This document shows, piece by piece, positions 30,790 to 41,500 of a DNA stretch of 64,000 nt. This stretch comes from Rhizopus arrhizus (lineage: Eukaryota > Mucoromycota > Mucoromycetes > Mucorales > Rhizopodaceae), in contig JAKZZE010000007.1 in the NCBI GenBank assembly GCA_024220505.1, positions 124,001 through 188,000 of the forward strand, read 5' to 3'. Under the pieces are notes generated by a model that saw nothing but the letters and a program-made list of their open reading frames with translations, had not been told where the DNA came from and did not search any database. The first letter of the stretch is position 1; each line of letters begins with the position of its first letter. The translations under genes and the position numbers were made by a program.

Positions 30790-31708
30790 TCAAGACTGCT
30801 CCAAGCGCGTGAGCTGTAACAACAAATCGATCTTCTTCCTTTTCATTTGAATCATGCGTTCATCATGTTCAATTTCTCGTTTTTTCTTAGCCAATCTCAA
30901 TTCATCTTCTTTGACTTCTTCTTTAATTTTTTGTAATTGTTGTTCATACAACTCCAACACTGAATACTGCTTATTAGCAGTAGAGATAATATTGGTGACA
31001 ATGGCGGTTGTACTGGCATTGGTATCGTGATGAGTCGCTGTTGGTGTAATGGCAATATGTGATGAACGAGGTGATGTTGTTATACTTGGTGTATGCACTG
31101 TTGTTTCTGTGTTGTTATTTGCATCATGATTATTGGCAGATGCAGTAATGTTAGTGCAGCGGCACCAAGTAGAAGTACGATTCAAAGTAGTTTGAATGTT
31201 GTCACAGCTCTATCCTCAAAATTAGTCAGTGTTCTGTTTATCAATAAATTGCATATCTTACTTACATACTGTGCAACAGGTTGATCTTTAAATTTAGCAG
31301 GCTTCACGAACAAGGGGTACAAAGATCGACATAAAGTGCAATTTTGTTTATTATAATAGTAAAAGAAGGTAGCTGCATCTTGTTTGTCTTTGAATTTCAG
31401 AAGACAAAAGCTAAAAAGAAAATTATAAGTGAAAATCATCTTACACTACAAATATTGAGACAACATTTACCCAGCAACTTTTTGATTTTTTATAGCACTA
31501 ATAGGCTTTACGAAGGAGCACTTAATAATTTCCAGAATGTCGTCAGCTGTTTTTCCCTTAATTGTCTTCCCTCCAAGAAAAACATACAGCTCAACATCTA
31601 AATGGGGTTTGTACAATTTAGTTAGTACATTGTAAAGGATTTAGTTTTTGTTAGCTAAACATGTATACCTTTCGATTGATTATAATTTTTTAATTTTTTT
31701 GTTAACAT
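30790..31708 (-). CDS. RRM RNA-binding protein with C-terminal coiled coil
   Basis: Four exons on the minus strand (31708-31669, 31597-31471, 31410-31266, 31209-30790) join without frame loss into 243 residues. The spliced N-terminus forms an RNA-recognition motif: RNP2-like ELYVFLGG, a helix, then RNP1 GFCLLKFK followed by DKQDAATFFYYY. The middle is Thr/Ser/Asn-rich and the end is a charged helix (KEEVKEDELRLAKKKREIE). None of the single exons is obvious alone, but the phases 1, 2 and 0 all close. It is the only complete non-transposon protein gene in the transposon island. The RNA target is unknown. Confidence 0.7.
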
Positions 31709-31730
31709 TATTAAAAGATTAAAAGATAAA

Positions 31731-31772
31731 TTCTACATTTAAAAAGTGCGAGTATTTATAGACATGATACGA
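31731..31772. repeat. Short repeat shared with 39607-39648
   Basis: About 41 bp (TTCTACAT, then TATTTATAGACATGATACG) with roughly four mismatches to the other copy. The copies lie just outside the two ends of the element 2 remains, and this one lies 23 bp upstream of the RRM start codon. Confidence 0.6.
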
Positions 31773-31854
31773 GTCTTTTTTTTTTTTTTTTTTATAATGA
31801 CACCACCACTTGACAACATACAATTTTCTTCACTTTTTATTTTTTCAAGTCAAA

Positions 31855-32627
31855 AACAAGTCCCTTGAAGCAGGTTCTTTATTGTAATCCCTTTTTATTA
31901 TTCTCTAATAAGTTTGGTCTACTTTACAAGATCTGGTGGGCACTATATCAAGCGAATCAAGCCAAATCTAATTCACAAAAAGTCAACTCTTATATCAATT
32001 ATAACTCAAATCTCTGCTTATTTAAACCTTAACCCAATAAACCCAAACGATATTACAATATACAGTCAAGTTTTTTTTTGTACTGTAACAAAGAAGCTAA
32101 AAAATGAGAAAGGTCAAAAAAATGAAAAAAGTCAAAAAGAAAAAAAAATAAATTATAACAATATAAATATCACAAACATTTAGTCAAAGAAAAAGGACAG
32201 TACAGTTCTACTCATATATTTTATTATATATTTTATTCAATAAACAGGCAACCTTCTCATAAAAAGTTCCTGATCCCTTTATTTTTTTTTATCTTTACAT
32301 TTTACTTACTTATATTTGATCTTACATAAAAGATCTGGTGGTCACTACAGTACCTTACTTTGAAATTTCAAGAAAAACTTCTATATAAAGCACTCAACCA
32401 ACCCACAAGGTTATAAAAGTAACAATACATCAAGTCAAGTCCTTTGAAGTCAAATTATCTTCATCGTATCAATTTTTATATTCTCTTATCAAGAAAACTT
32501 TTATTACTTTTTACTGTTTGATCTACAATACAAGATCTGGTGGTCACTTACTACAAAAAAGTCAAATTATTTCTAAACTCTTAAGGCCATTTAACAAACG
32601 AAACAATACCATTCACAAAAAATTACA
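31855..32627 (+). repeat. 5' LTR of element 2, left-truncated and interrupted
   Basis: Matches the right two-thirds of the solo LTR at 27504-28515, including CAAGTCCCTTGAAG, two GATCTGGTGG(T/G) sites and the terminal ACGAAACAATACC...ATTACA. The leftmost 370 bp or so are missing. A second LTR is nested inside it. Confidence 0.75.
32084..32424 (+). mobile_element. Solo LTR of element 1 type nested in the element 2 LTR
   Basis: Runs TGTAACAAAG...AAGTAACA and follows the element 1 LTR in order: GAAAAAAGTC repeats, AATAAACAGGC, AAAAGTTCCTGATCCC and AGATCTGGTGGTCACTAC. Flanks are GTAC on the left and ATAC on the right, an imperfect 4-bp duplication. It is older and more diverged than element 1. 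Confidence 0.7.
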
Positions 32628-32786
32628 TTTGGTGGTCACTACGAGGGAACAAATCAACAAATTACAAACATTATAAACAAGCAATTGGAAAAATATATCA
32701 AATTAAAACAAATCGTCAAGAAAACTATAAAAACTCTACTTCAAGAAATACAAAACATACCAAAAACAAATACATCAAATTTAAAA

Positions 32787-34034
32787 ATGACCTCATACCC
32801 TACAGGACAAATCGCGTTGGCAAATGCTAACAATCAAACTTTTACACAAGGTTTTCGCCCAAGATTAATCGAATTTTATGGCTATGAAGGAGAAGACTTT
32901 CGCCACTTTCAAGAAATACTTGATTCGTACCTTGCAATCACTAATACTCTCAGTGATGACAGAAAACTTATCGTACTCAAATCTCAATTGCGCCGAGCTG
33001 CTAATATATATTTTGAGAAAGAAATACTCAAGAGAATCCCTAATGTCACATATGACAACGCCATGGAATTATTCAAGCAATACTACATCCCGCCTGAACT
33101 AATTCAGAGCTATGAATTAGAATTTAACGAAATGTTTCAAGGTGAACAGGAACATCCACAAATCTTTTTGGCGAGACTCCGTGGAGCTGCTGACCTTGCA
33201 AACATTACAAGTGAAGCAGTTGTTGAAAGTCGTTTTCGTGCTGGTCTCCTTAAAGAAATCAAACAATTTTGCATACAAAGCAGCGTCCATACATTCCAAG
33301 AATGGATCAATTATGCTGATGGATGGTGGAATGACAATCGTCCACGCAAAATAGCCATGGTGGATAATCCTTTTATTCGAAGAAACGTCAACAATGCCCT
33401 CATATATCATGGTGACAACAGACATACAAGACATCATGGTGTTAATAATCATAACTTAGAGTTAATCGACACAGAAGAAAGTCATATTCATGCTGTACCT
33501 ATTAATGATTTACGCAACAATGCTAGAAATAATTATATTGCTCCTTATTCTGAATTAATCACAAGTCCAAACCAACTAGTCACCATGGAAGTAAAAGGCA
33601 ATGCAAATAATAGTCATTTGTATACACAGCCAATGATGAATAGACATAACAATCAACTAGTGCATACCAATTCACAACACGACTTGGTTAACCTTATTCA
33701 AGAAACCATACGCAACGAATTGAATTTACATCAACATTCATCACAACCTACTCGAAGTCATAATCGACGACCAAGATACGATAACTATAACAATTCTCAA
33801 AACAATGATTACAATGATAGATATAATCGAAATGAAATCAACGGTTATACTTACAGAGGCAACAACAGATATAGAAATAACTATGATCATAGTTATGGAA
33901 GATATGGATATAGCAATCAAAATCGTAATCCAAATCAGCCAACCGATAATTATAATAATCAACCCCAACAAAGCACCTCTCAGCCTCGCTATCAAAACCA
34001 ACAATCAAAAACTAAATGGGTCGGTTGCTTTTGA
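32787..34034 (+). CDS. gag: Gag protein of element 2
   Basis: 415 residues beginning at the ATG aligned with the element 1 Gag start (MTSYPTGQIALANAN). The capsid-like core is retained (YEGEDFRHFQE, LKSQLRRAANIYFEKEIL, SRFRAGLLKEIKQFC, NYADGWWNDNRP), and the tail is Asn/Tyr/Gln-rich without CCHC knuckles. The frame ends with KWVGCF because one A is missing from the slippery run present in element 1, so the canonical -1 shift is lost here. No stop interrupts it, unlike the adjoining pol. An upstream in-frame ATG at 32685 would add 34 Lys-rich residues and is less likely. Confidence 0.82.
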   Translation: MTSYPTGQIALANANNQTFTQGFRPRLIEFYGYEGEDFRHFQEILDSYLAITNTLSDDRKLIVLKSQLRRAANIYFEKEILKRIPNVTYDNAMELFKQYYIPPELIQSYELEFNEMFQGEQEHPQIFLARLRGAADLANITSEAVVESRFRAGLLKEIKQFCIQSSVHTFQEWINYADGWWNDNRPRKIAMVDNPFIRRNVNNALIYHGDNRHTRHHGVNNHNLELIDTEESHIHAVPINDLRNNARNNYIAPYSELITSPNQLVTMEVKGNANNSHLYTQPMMNRHNNQLVHTNSQHDLVNLIQETIRNELNLHQHSSQPTRSHNRRPRYDNYNNSQNNDYNDRYNRNEINGYTYRGNNRYRNNYDHSYGRYGYSNQNRNPNQPTDNYNNQPQQSTSQPRYQNQQSKTKWVGCF

Positions 34035-37033
34035 TAATCAAAAGAATGGTCAATCGAACACCCATCATAACAACAAAACCATTAAACAACAAAACTAACA
34101 ACATAATCTCAATGTCATACTTACCCAAAATGAATACGATAACCCATATCAAGCCCAAGATCTTTATACTGCTATAAGACCTGAACACCCGCCTGAAGTT
34201 CTAAGCTCCAAGCCTTATTCTAAGCCTATAACAAGAGAAAAAGGAAAACAACCAAGTAGTGCGTCAGTTACTAAGCGTGTGAACGAACGTAATCAAGTCA
34301 AGGAAACAAGCAACGTGCCCAAACAACCTATACAGGCTACAGGAAATATGGAAGTAGACTCTGATCTCCCTATTGAAATCAAGCCAAAACCAATAAGAAG
34401 GAAAACGAAAGCCCCACCTATCAGATATGATATTGTATCAGATGTTATGAATCAAAAAGCAGATATATCTGTAGCAGATCTGATAGTAGCTGCACCCACA
34501 CTTAGAAGGAGTTTGGCAAATGCATGTAAACCCAAAAGAATACCAGTAACAGAAACTTCAAAGGAGACTATGGCTATAATAGAAGAGGATGACATCAATA
34601 ACACTGCCGTATATTCGAAAATCAATATCGGAGACAAAACAGTGAAAGTACTTGTCGACTGTGGTGCTGCCAAGACGTGTATGTCAAAGCCCCTAACAGA
34701 TGCTCTAGGATTAGAAATAGATGCTGCCTCAGAAAGCGAATTTACCCTAGGAAACGGCACTAAACAACCTGCTTTGGGAGTAATATACGATGTACCTATT
34801 GAAGTACAAGATGATTTAATTATTCCATGCACTGTTGAAGTATTACCATCTTGCCCAACTCATTTAATTATCGGAAACAATTGGTTAAACAGAGCAAAGG
34901 CCAAAATTGATTTTAATAGTTCAACTCTGAAGGTGTCCTATAAAAACAAAAAGGCAGAAATAGAAATATTTTTTTTACGTAAGAATACACCTCTACCAAA
35001 AATGTCTAGTTATATACAAAATTACCAACATCCATCAGTTCAACAAATTCAAAAGAAACGAAAAAAGCGCATTTTGAGGATGATAAAACAGATTCAGAAG
35101 AAGATGAAGTTGATGAAGAATCAGAAGAAAGCACTGACGAAGAATCTACTGAAGAAGAATCTGAGGATGAAGAACATTCACTATTATTGCTTGAAAACAA
35201 CTACAAGGAAGACATACAGATAAAAAGTTTTAAAGATTAATGCATTTTGAAAGCCTCATCAGATGGATTAATTATCCCAGCAAACTCATCAAAGACTATC
35301 ATAATCAAGAAACCTAAAGATGAACTTACAGAATTAATGTATAATTTTGAAATGACCAGTACCAAAATATTACAAAAATCCGGTGTCCTTGATCCTTGCC
35401 ACAACTTTATTATCAACAGAAAAAGCTTGGAAATTCGAATATACAATCGCTCTAATGATAGTATAATTCTGGACCCAGGTGAAGAAAAAGGAATCTTGGA
35501 AAAACTTAACCTTAAAGAAGATACAATTATACAAGCATATCATGTTGAAAAAAACCTTCATCTCTGTACAATGGAAATGGCCGACGAAATGGACAAAGAA
35601 ACTTTAGAAACAGAAAAGTACAATAAGCTTGAAGTTGGAGAAATGGATAGAAAAACAACAAGAAAGCTAAAAAGGCTCTTAAAGAAATATGAAGAAATTT
35701 TCGACTGGGATAATGACAGTATCGGCCATACAAGGTTGTTACAACACAAATAATTGTACAAGAAGGCGCCTTGTCTATCAGTCACCGACCATATCGGATT
35801 AGTCTTTTGGAAGCGGAACACTTGTAAAAGGGACTAGAAAAATACACAAAACTAGGTGTGATCTCCCCTTCAAACAGTCCGTGGGCTGCGCCAGTCATCT
35901 TAGTTAAAAAGAAGAATGGGGAATATAGAATGGTGATAGACTACCGAAAGCTTAACGCAGTTACAAAAAAAGATGGATATCCATTGCCACGAATTGATGA
36001 CTTGCTAGATATGTTAGGAAAAGCTAAAGTTTTTTCAGTATTAGATATGTGAGCTGATTTTCATCAAGTACCGATGGATGAAGATAGTGAAGAATCAACC
36101 GTCTTCACAACAAAATTTGTAATATACCATTACAATACCTTACCAATGGGACTGGTAAACTCTCCTGCCACATTCCAGAAACTCATAGATTTATGTTTTC
36201 GGTCACTTATTAATAAGTGTCTAGTAGCGTATATAGACGACTTAAATGTATATTCATTCAACCAACAAGACCATTTATACCACTTGGAGCAAGTTTTTCA
36301 ATGTATACAAATTGAAAATCTCAAACTAAATCCCGAAAAGTGTTTTTTTTTTTCAAAGATCATCTCAAATTTTTTGACTATATCGTAACAAAAGATGGTG
36401 TGCAAACAGATTCGGAAACAAGCAAGGAAATCATCGAATATCCACAACCAAAGACACTCAAACAAGTCAGAGGATTTTTAGGCTTGGCTTCTTATTATAG
36501 GCGATTTATTAAAAATTTTGCCGCTATAGCAAGACCTCTACGTGATCAAACAAAAACGATCAAACAAGTCCCATGGACAGAAAAGACTACTGAATCCTTT
36601 GAAATCCTGAAGAAACTGCTTACAACAGCTCCTATCTTAACTAGACCCGATTTTAGTAAGCCTTTTATTTTGATCACGGACGCTTCAAAAGCAGGACTTT
36701 GGTGTATCCTTACACAGTTAGATGATAATGATCACGAGCATCCGGTCATATTCGCGAGTAGGGGACTAAGGTCCAGTGAAATAAATTACGCGCCGACAGA
36801 GCTAGAATGTTTGGCAGTCATATGGGCAGTAAAAATGTTTCATCCTTATCTTTTGGGAAAGAGATTCACAATAATCACAGATCACTCAGCATTACACGGG
36901 TTACTCAAATCGCCAAATCCTACTAAAATTATCGCACGATGAATCACAACACTTGCCGAATACGACTTTGAAATAAAATATCGACCTGAAAGAGTGAACG
37001 AGAGCGCCGATTTTTTATCAAGGCTAGGATATT
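34035..37033 (+). pseudogene. Broken pol of element 2 (protease, RT, RNase H)
   Basis: Homologous to element 1 pol throughout but disrupted. The protease motif is VDCGAAKTCMS instead of DSGA (34657 onward). Frame breaks occur near 34095, 35045-35240 and 35750. A TAA at about 35824 replaces a Gln codon, a TGA at 36049-36051 replaces the Arg of the DMRSG block, a frameshift lies near 36350 in a T10 run, and a TGA at 36940-36942 replaces a Trp codon. YIDD is still present. The frame ends RLGY as in element 1. It cannot make a functional polymerase. Confidence 0.88.
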
Positions 37034-37202
37034 AAAGATACACGACAATGAAGACATAGAAATAACAATATCAACTTATATATTTCATCAAAAACTACAT
37101 GGAGGAAGGGAGGGATAGTTGAAACAAAATTCATAAGATCTTACAAAAACAGTATAAAAGAAAAAGTCCGAAACAATATACCTACTACAAACAATAAGCA
37201 AC

Positions 37203-38427
37203 ATGGAACAATACAAAATCGATCAAATGACACAGCACCTGCAAACAATGAAGATAACTGAAAACATAACTTCTAGTATGAGGAAGTATCTCAAGAAAGG
37301 AACAAACAAGCTTACAATATATCGAGACATCTTATATAGATATAATATTGAGAATTGGATTATCAGAAAAGTGTTAAAAAAAAAGGAAGCAGAAGAAATC
37401 ATGTTCGCATACCATCAGCATCCATTGAGTGGTCGTCTGGCATACAATAATACCCTACACAAGATATCATCTTGTTGCTACGGGATAATATGTCTCATGA
37501 TATTATGAATTATGTCAAGAAATGTTACAGATGCCAAAGGCATGGGAAGAATTGTACTCCGTTGCAGTTTCAGCCAAACCATTTGATCGGGTTGCCTTGG
37601 ATGTGAAACATGTACAAACATCAAGATTAGGACATAGATATATTATTGCTGCTATAGATTATCTTACAAAATATGTGGAAGCGAGACCCTTACGATTTCA
37701 AAATGCATCAGAAATGGCTTTGTTTGTTTATGAAGACATTATCTGCAGGCATGGATACCCAACGATCATGGTGTCAGATAACGGCAAACCTTTTCTAAGT
37801 GATCTCATCCGGCAGGTGTGTAAAAATTACAATATAATACATAAAACTACAACACCTTACAATCCACAAAGCAATGGCCTGATAGAGCGGTTCAACCGAA
37901 CGCTTGGACAAATACTACAAAGGCGTTCTTACGAAGAAAAGTTAGACTGGGATACTTATTTATCTGCGACATTGTTTGCCTACCGATCAATCAAGCAAGC
38001 TACAACCAAACATTCTCCTTTTTTCTTAATGTATGGTTACGAACCCAGAACACCTCTTGACCTAGATTATCACTTGTATGAGAAAGATTCTCCTAAATTT
38101 GAAGCAAAGCTGTGGCACAGGACAACACATCAAATACATAACTTGAATCGAATCCGTGAACAAGCTACTCAAGCCATCAAACAAACACAAAATGCTCAAA
38201 AGAAAGCTATAGAGAAAAAGATATTGGATCAAAGTAAAGAATTGAAGCCTCCTTTCAAGATAGGTGAACTAGTATTAGTGTTTAAAGACTATATGTCTAC
38301 CTCTTGGTCAGGAAAATTGCAAGATAAATGGGAAGGTCCATTCATCATACAACATATATTGGGAAAAGGCACGTATCACATCAAGAGTGTAGACATCCGG
38401 GATACCAAATTAAGAAGAGTACAATGA
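37203..38427 (+). pseudogene. Broken integrase of element 2
   Basis: Starts with an ATG in the same position as in element 1 (MEQYKIDQ). The zinc domain is damaged (GGH became SGR), and a frameshift with a small deletion separates 37203-37508 from 37522-38427. The second part keeps the D, D, E core (ALDVKH; VSDNGKPF; GLIERFNR) and KWEGPFIIQHILGKGTYHI, then ends early after RRVQ. The last 60 bp before 38530 still resemble the missing C-terminus. Confidence 0.85.
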
Positions 38428-38567
38428 GAATCGATTGAAAGCATATTTTCTCCCCAAGACACAATGGATCATGAAGAATGAGCGAATTCTTGTACATCAA
38501 ATGGATACTGAAACCCAAGAACATCTTCATTAAAGTTACACACATACAATATATATATATATCAATG

Positions 38568-38593
38568 AAAAAAAAAAAAAAAAAAAAAAAAAA
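38568..38593 (+). promoter_or_regulatory. A26 tract ahead of ORF4 of element 2
   Basis: 26 consecutive A followed by GAGAG, 36 bases before the ORF4 ATG, at the same relative position as the A20 tract of element 1. Confidence 0.4.
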
Positions 38594-38629
38594 GAGAGAA
38601 AGAATTATTATATCACATATTTAAACAAA

Positions 38630-39313
38630 ATGAGCAACATTCAAAAAGTACAAGAAAACTCTGCTGCCAATACTCAAGGACCTGTCTACTTCGACACAGT
38701 TGAGAACTATGTCAAGAAGCAGTACATCGAACAAGGAATCGAGGCTGCTTGCCAAGCCTTAGACAACTACTTGGTCTTTTATGAAAATCAATATAAAAAC
38801 TATACGTATCAATTTGATAGACTAACTGTGAGCAAGTATCAGTTCATCGCAAGTACACTTACTCGAATCGAATCCGAAATCATGGAACAGCAAGAGGCAA
38901 GCATGGTTGATGAAGAAGAAAACAATGAGGTTATCTTGGATGGGCCTTTGATTCAAAACAATCATAGCATTACTGACGATTCATGTTTTTATGAATTATG
39001 TATGGCCGAGTATTATGAAAAGTATCGTTCATTATTAGAACAACAAACAATGATTAGTCGTCAAAAAGAAATCGTAACTAATAACTTTGCACAAAATGTA
39101 ACTGAATGGGCTCACTTGAAATTCAAAAAACCTAAAAACAATCAACGTGATATTTACTTATATGAAACAGCAAAATATAATCAACTCAAGAATATTCTTC
39201 CCAATTGCACTGTCTACCGCACCCTGTTTACAAAAATGAAAAATCACGATCAATGGGATCAGGTGTTGTCTCGAACCGAAAGCGGTTCTTTTTTTGGTGG
39301 GGGGGATTTGTAA
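38630..39313 (+). CDS. Accessory ORF4 of element 2, unknown function
   Basis: 227 residues, uninterrupted. It aligns with ORF4 of element 1 over a first helical part (YIEQGIEAACQALDNYL) and best over the C-terminal block (WAHLKFKKPKNN, LPNCTVYRTLFTKMK, QWDQVL). No signal peptide, membrane segment or known domain is present; the middle is acidic (VDEEENNEVILDG). The last codons (FFGGGDL) are the G-rich polypurine tract plus the first five bases of the LTR. An open frame here, next to wrecked pol and integrase, is notable. Function is unknown. Confidence 0.72.
   Translation: MSNIQKVQENSAANTQGPVYFDTVENYVKKQYIEQGIEAACQALDNYLVFYENQYKNYTYQFDRLTVSKYQFIASTLTRIESEIMEQQEASMVDEEENNEVILDGPLIQNNHSITDDSCFYELCMAEYYEKYRSLLEQQTMISRQKEIVTNNFAQNVTEWAHLKFKKPKNNQRDIYLYETAKYNQLKNILPNCTVYRTLFTKMKNHDQWDQVLSRTESGSFFGGGDL
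39296..39308 (+). promoter_or_regulatory. Polypurine-like tract of element 2
   Basis: GGTGGGGGGGATT directly precedes the TGTAAC start of the 3' LTR and overlaps the ORF4 coding end. Confidence 0.55.
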
Positions 39314-39520
39314 CACAGTTGGTGTAACTTTTGAGGAGGAGGGACCTCAGTTCTAGGAAGGACCTCAGTCCCTGAAGATAAACAAAAAAATCACAATCAT
39401 ATAAATATCCCTTTATCCTTTTACTTTTCGATTTTACTTCAATTTGACATTGTGACAAAGCAAGTTACAATATTAGTGCCAATGATGACTGCACCTTATT
39501 GTTTAGGAAAGGGGAGTTTT
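39309..39520 (+). repeat. Truncated 3' LTR of element 2
   Basis: TGTAACACAGTTGGTGTAAC aligns with the start of the solo LTR at 27504, and similarity continues through CAGTCCCTGAAGATAAAC and CAAAGCAAGTTA to about GCACCTTATTG. The remainder of the LTR is absent. Confidence 0.8.
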
Positions 39521-40317
39521 AGGTAAAATATAATATGGCAACAAAGATAAAGAAATACTGTTAGAACTTGGTATCTCTTTATTAAGTTAAGATAATTATG
39601 ATTAAGATTCTACATGTAAAAAGTAAGAATATTTATAGACATGATACGGATAAAGAATTAGGACAAATTTATAATCAACTTGACAGAATAGATGATTACT
39701 ATTTCTAATTATTAGTTTAGCCTGTTCCTAGCTTGTATTGTCAATTATGCTATTGGGATGATTTCAGATAATTCTGGATATAGGACTATTTAAGGAGACG
39801 GTATGGATGAATATAAAGACCTTTAGTTCCGTGATTGGATATCATTGCTAACAATAATATCTCAGTTAGGATAGATGTTTTCATGATTAATGATGATCCG
39901 GTAAGTAATCGTCATTCCTTATTCAACATGCTCATATTATCAATAAACTATATTACAACCATGTCATCTTATTTGACTATGTGAAGTTAATATGAATAAA
40001 GCTTAATATAAAAATCTAATCAAAGTATTTTTATTGATCTGTGTTGGGAATAATGTTATAAATGATTCCAAGTTATATCAACATATTATTCAGGATCATA
40101 TCTGATTCCTTTTACTAAAATAAAGTGACTATAGTCTTATATATCCTTAACAAGAACAAAAAGGAACCAATGATAAGAGGGAAGTTATGCGCACCCAGTT
40201 CCATAGTTTTTGAAACTTTCTCATCTAAAGCCAATTGAGAAGATGATATTCACCCGGTTCGTTTCACTAAAAAAGAGAAAGCCTCAACAGAAATGAAAAA
40301 GAAAGGAACCGGCCATT
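39521..40317. other. Unassigned sequence with a possible LTR outline
   Basis: No coding frame. 39558 (TGTTAGAACTTGG) to about 40180 (CCTTAACA) has TG...CA ends and a TATAAAGACC box, like a Copia-type LTR, but the flanks show no target duplication. It includes the short repeat also found at 31731. Confidence 0.3.
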
Positions 40318-41090
40318 TCAGAAAGTCTGTGTGTATGTGTGTGAGTGTTTTGTTGAAGTTACTTTTGATCTTTCTTGGAGTGGTTTTTTCAAGACTACAT
40401 TCAGAATGGTTGATGAATGAATGATTCCTATAATGATATGCGAGGGCGATCTGATTTTGAGCGTCTCTACTACTGTACGTGTTCCACTTGCAGACCTAGC
40501 CCAATTAAATCTCATATTGGTATTAAAACCATTTCCATCTATGAAGATACAGTTCTTGATGAAGGCTAAATTAATGTCTTTCCATTTCGTGAGCCAATCG
40601 AATCTGTCTTATAAGTTTTGAGGAAAATTTCTTTCAACAGATTCAATGGTTGACTTATTTATAGGTGAGCACAAATTGTTTTTCAAATAACTGCTAATGC
40701 AAGACTCAGAGATGCTAAAATTTTAAATTTTTTGGTTAATCTATCTGCAATACTGTTTATATCTATCCTTGGATCTTCATCAATCAGTTTGTGGATATAT
40801 TAGTCATGTTCTTCTGTCAGTTTATTTTTACGGCTGGTATTCAAAACTGACTTTTTGTATGAATACTCCCCTCTCTCGTTGTACTGTTTCCATCATCGTT
40901 GTGCTAGACATCCATTTGCTCCAAGATCTCTACTGACTTTAACTGCCATGCCTCTTCTTACATCATTTTCAATTATATTATTGATAAATTTTTCCGTTAA
41001 ACTGTCATTATCCAAAAAAAAAACCATTAAAATGCGTGTTTTATTTATTTGCATTTTACAAGACCACAGTGAGTGCATGGTGCCTTATAG
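40318..41090 (-). pseudogene. IS630/Tc1-superfamily transposase relic
   Basis: The minus strand reads, with several stops, a helix-turn-helix end (KLIDEDPRIDINSIADRL) and a DDE-core-like block, FIDGNGFNTNMRFNWARSAS followed by HIIIGII, matching the family pattern in which FIDE/FxxN and W precede a GT-rich loop. Stops and frameshifts are frequent, so it is dead. Its ends were not found. Confidence 0.6.
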
Positions 41091-41123
41091 ACATAGCTTC
41101 GTCCAGGTCAGAGCAAAAGGAAC

Positions 41124-41500
41124 ATGTGATATCTCGTAAAAATGAAAAGACTATGAAATTCAACGAGACTGAAAAAAGGAATATTTTTATCTAGTATTTA
41201 CCATTTCAAGATACTTTAATTAATTATAGCTGTAGATATAGTATGAATCAATTTTAATATGAAGATCTGTTCCTGATTATGCAAACGAACTGTTTATATC
41301 TGTTAAGTTGATTTATTTTTCATTCATATATCATTGTTTCAGGAACTATACTAAAACAGCTTGTATTGTGTTAGATGAGTGGAGTTAATTATGGCCGAAT
41401 AATAGAGAAAATAATTGTAATTAATATTTGTAAAGCATTCGCCACTCTGATTTCTTATAAATTGAATATAAATCATGTTTAAGGTATATCGGAATACGAC
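41124..41500 (-). repeat. LINE 3' untranslated region (second copy of the 18434 repeat)
   Basis: Reverse complement of the repeat at 18434-18830. It lies immediately downstream, on the minus strand, of the decayed LINE frame and so defines that element's 3' end. Confidence 0.7.

Larger units (their letters stand above)
31800..39520 (+). mobile_element. Ty3/Gypsy-like LTR retrotransposon, element 2 (decayed)
   Basis: Same layout as element 1: LTR, identical primer site, gag, pol, purine motif, integrase, A-run, ORF4, G-rich tract, LTR. The 5' LTR is truncated at its left and interrupted by a solo LTR, and the 3' LTR is truncated on its right after about 200 bp. Gag and ORF4 are open; pol and integrase carry several stops and frameshifts. 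Protein identity to element 1 looks high in RT and integrase, lower in Gag and lowest in ORF4. The left end is approximate. Confidence 0.85.

Noticed and set aside
39558..40180. Possible Copia-type LTR
   Set aside because: TG...CA ends and a TATA-like box are present, but no target duplication, partner LTR or internal gene was found.
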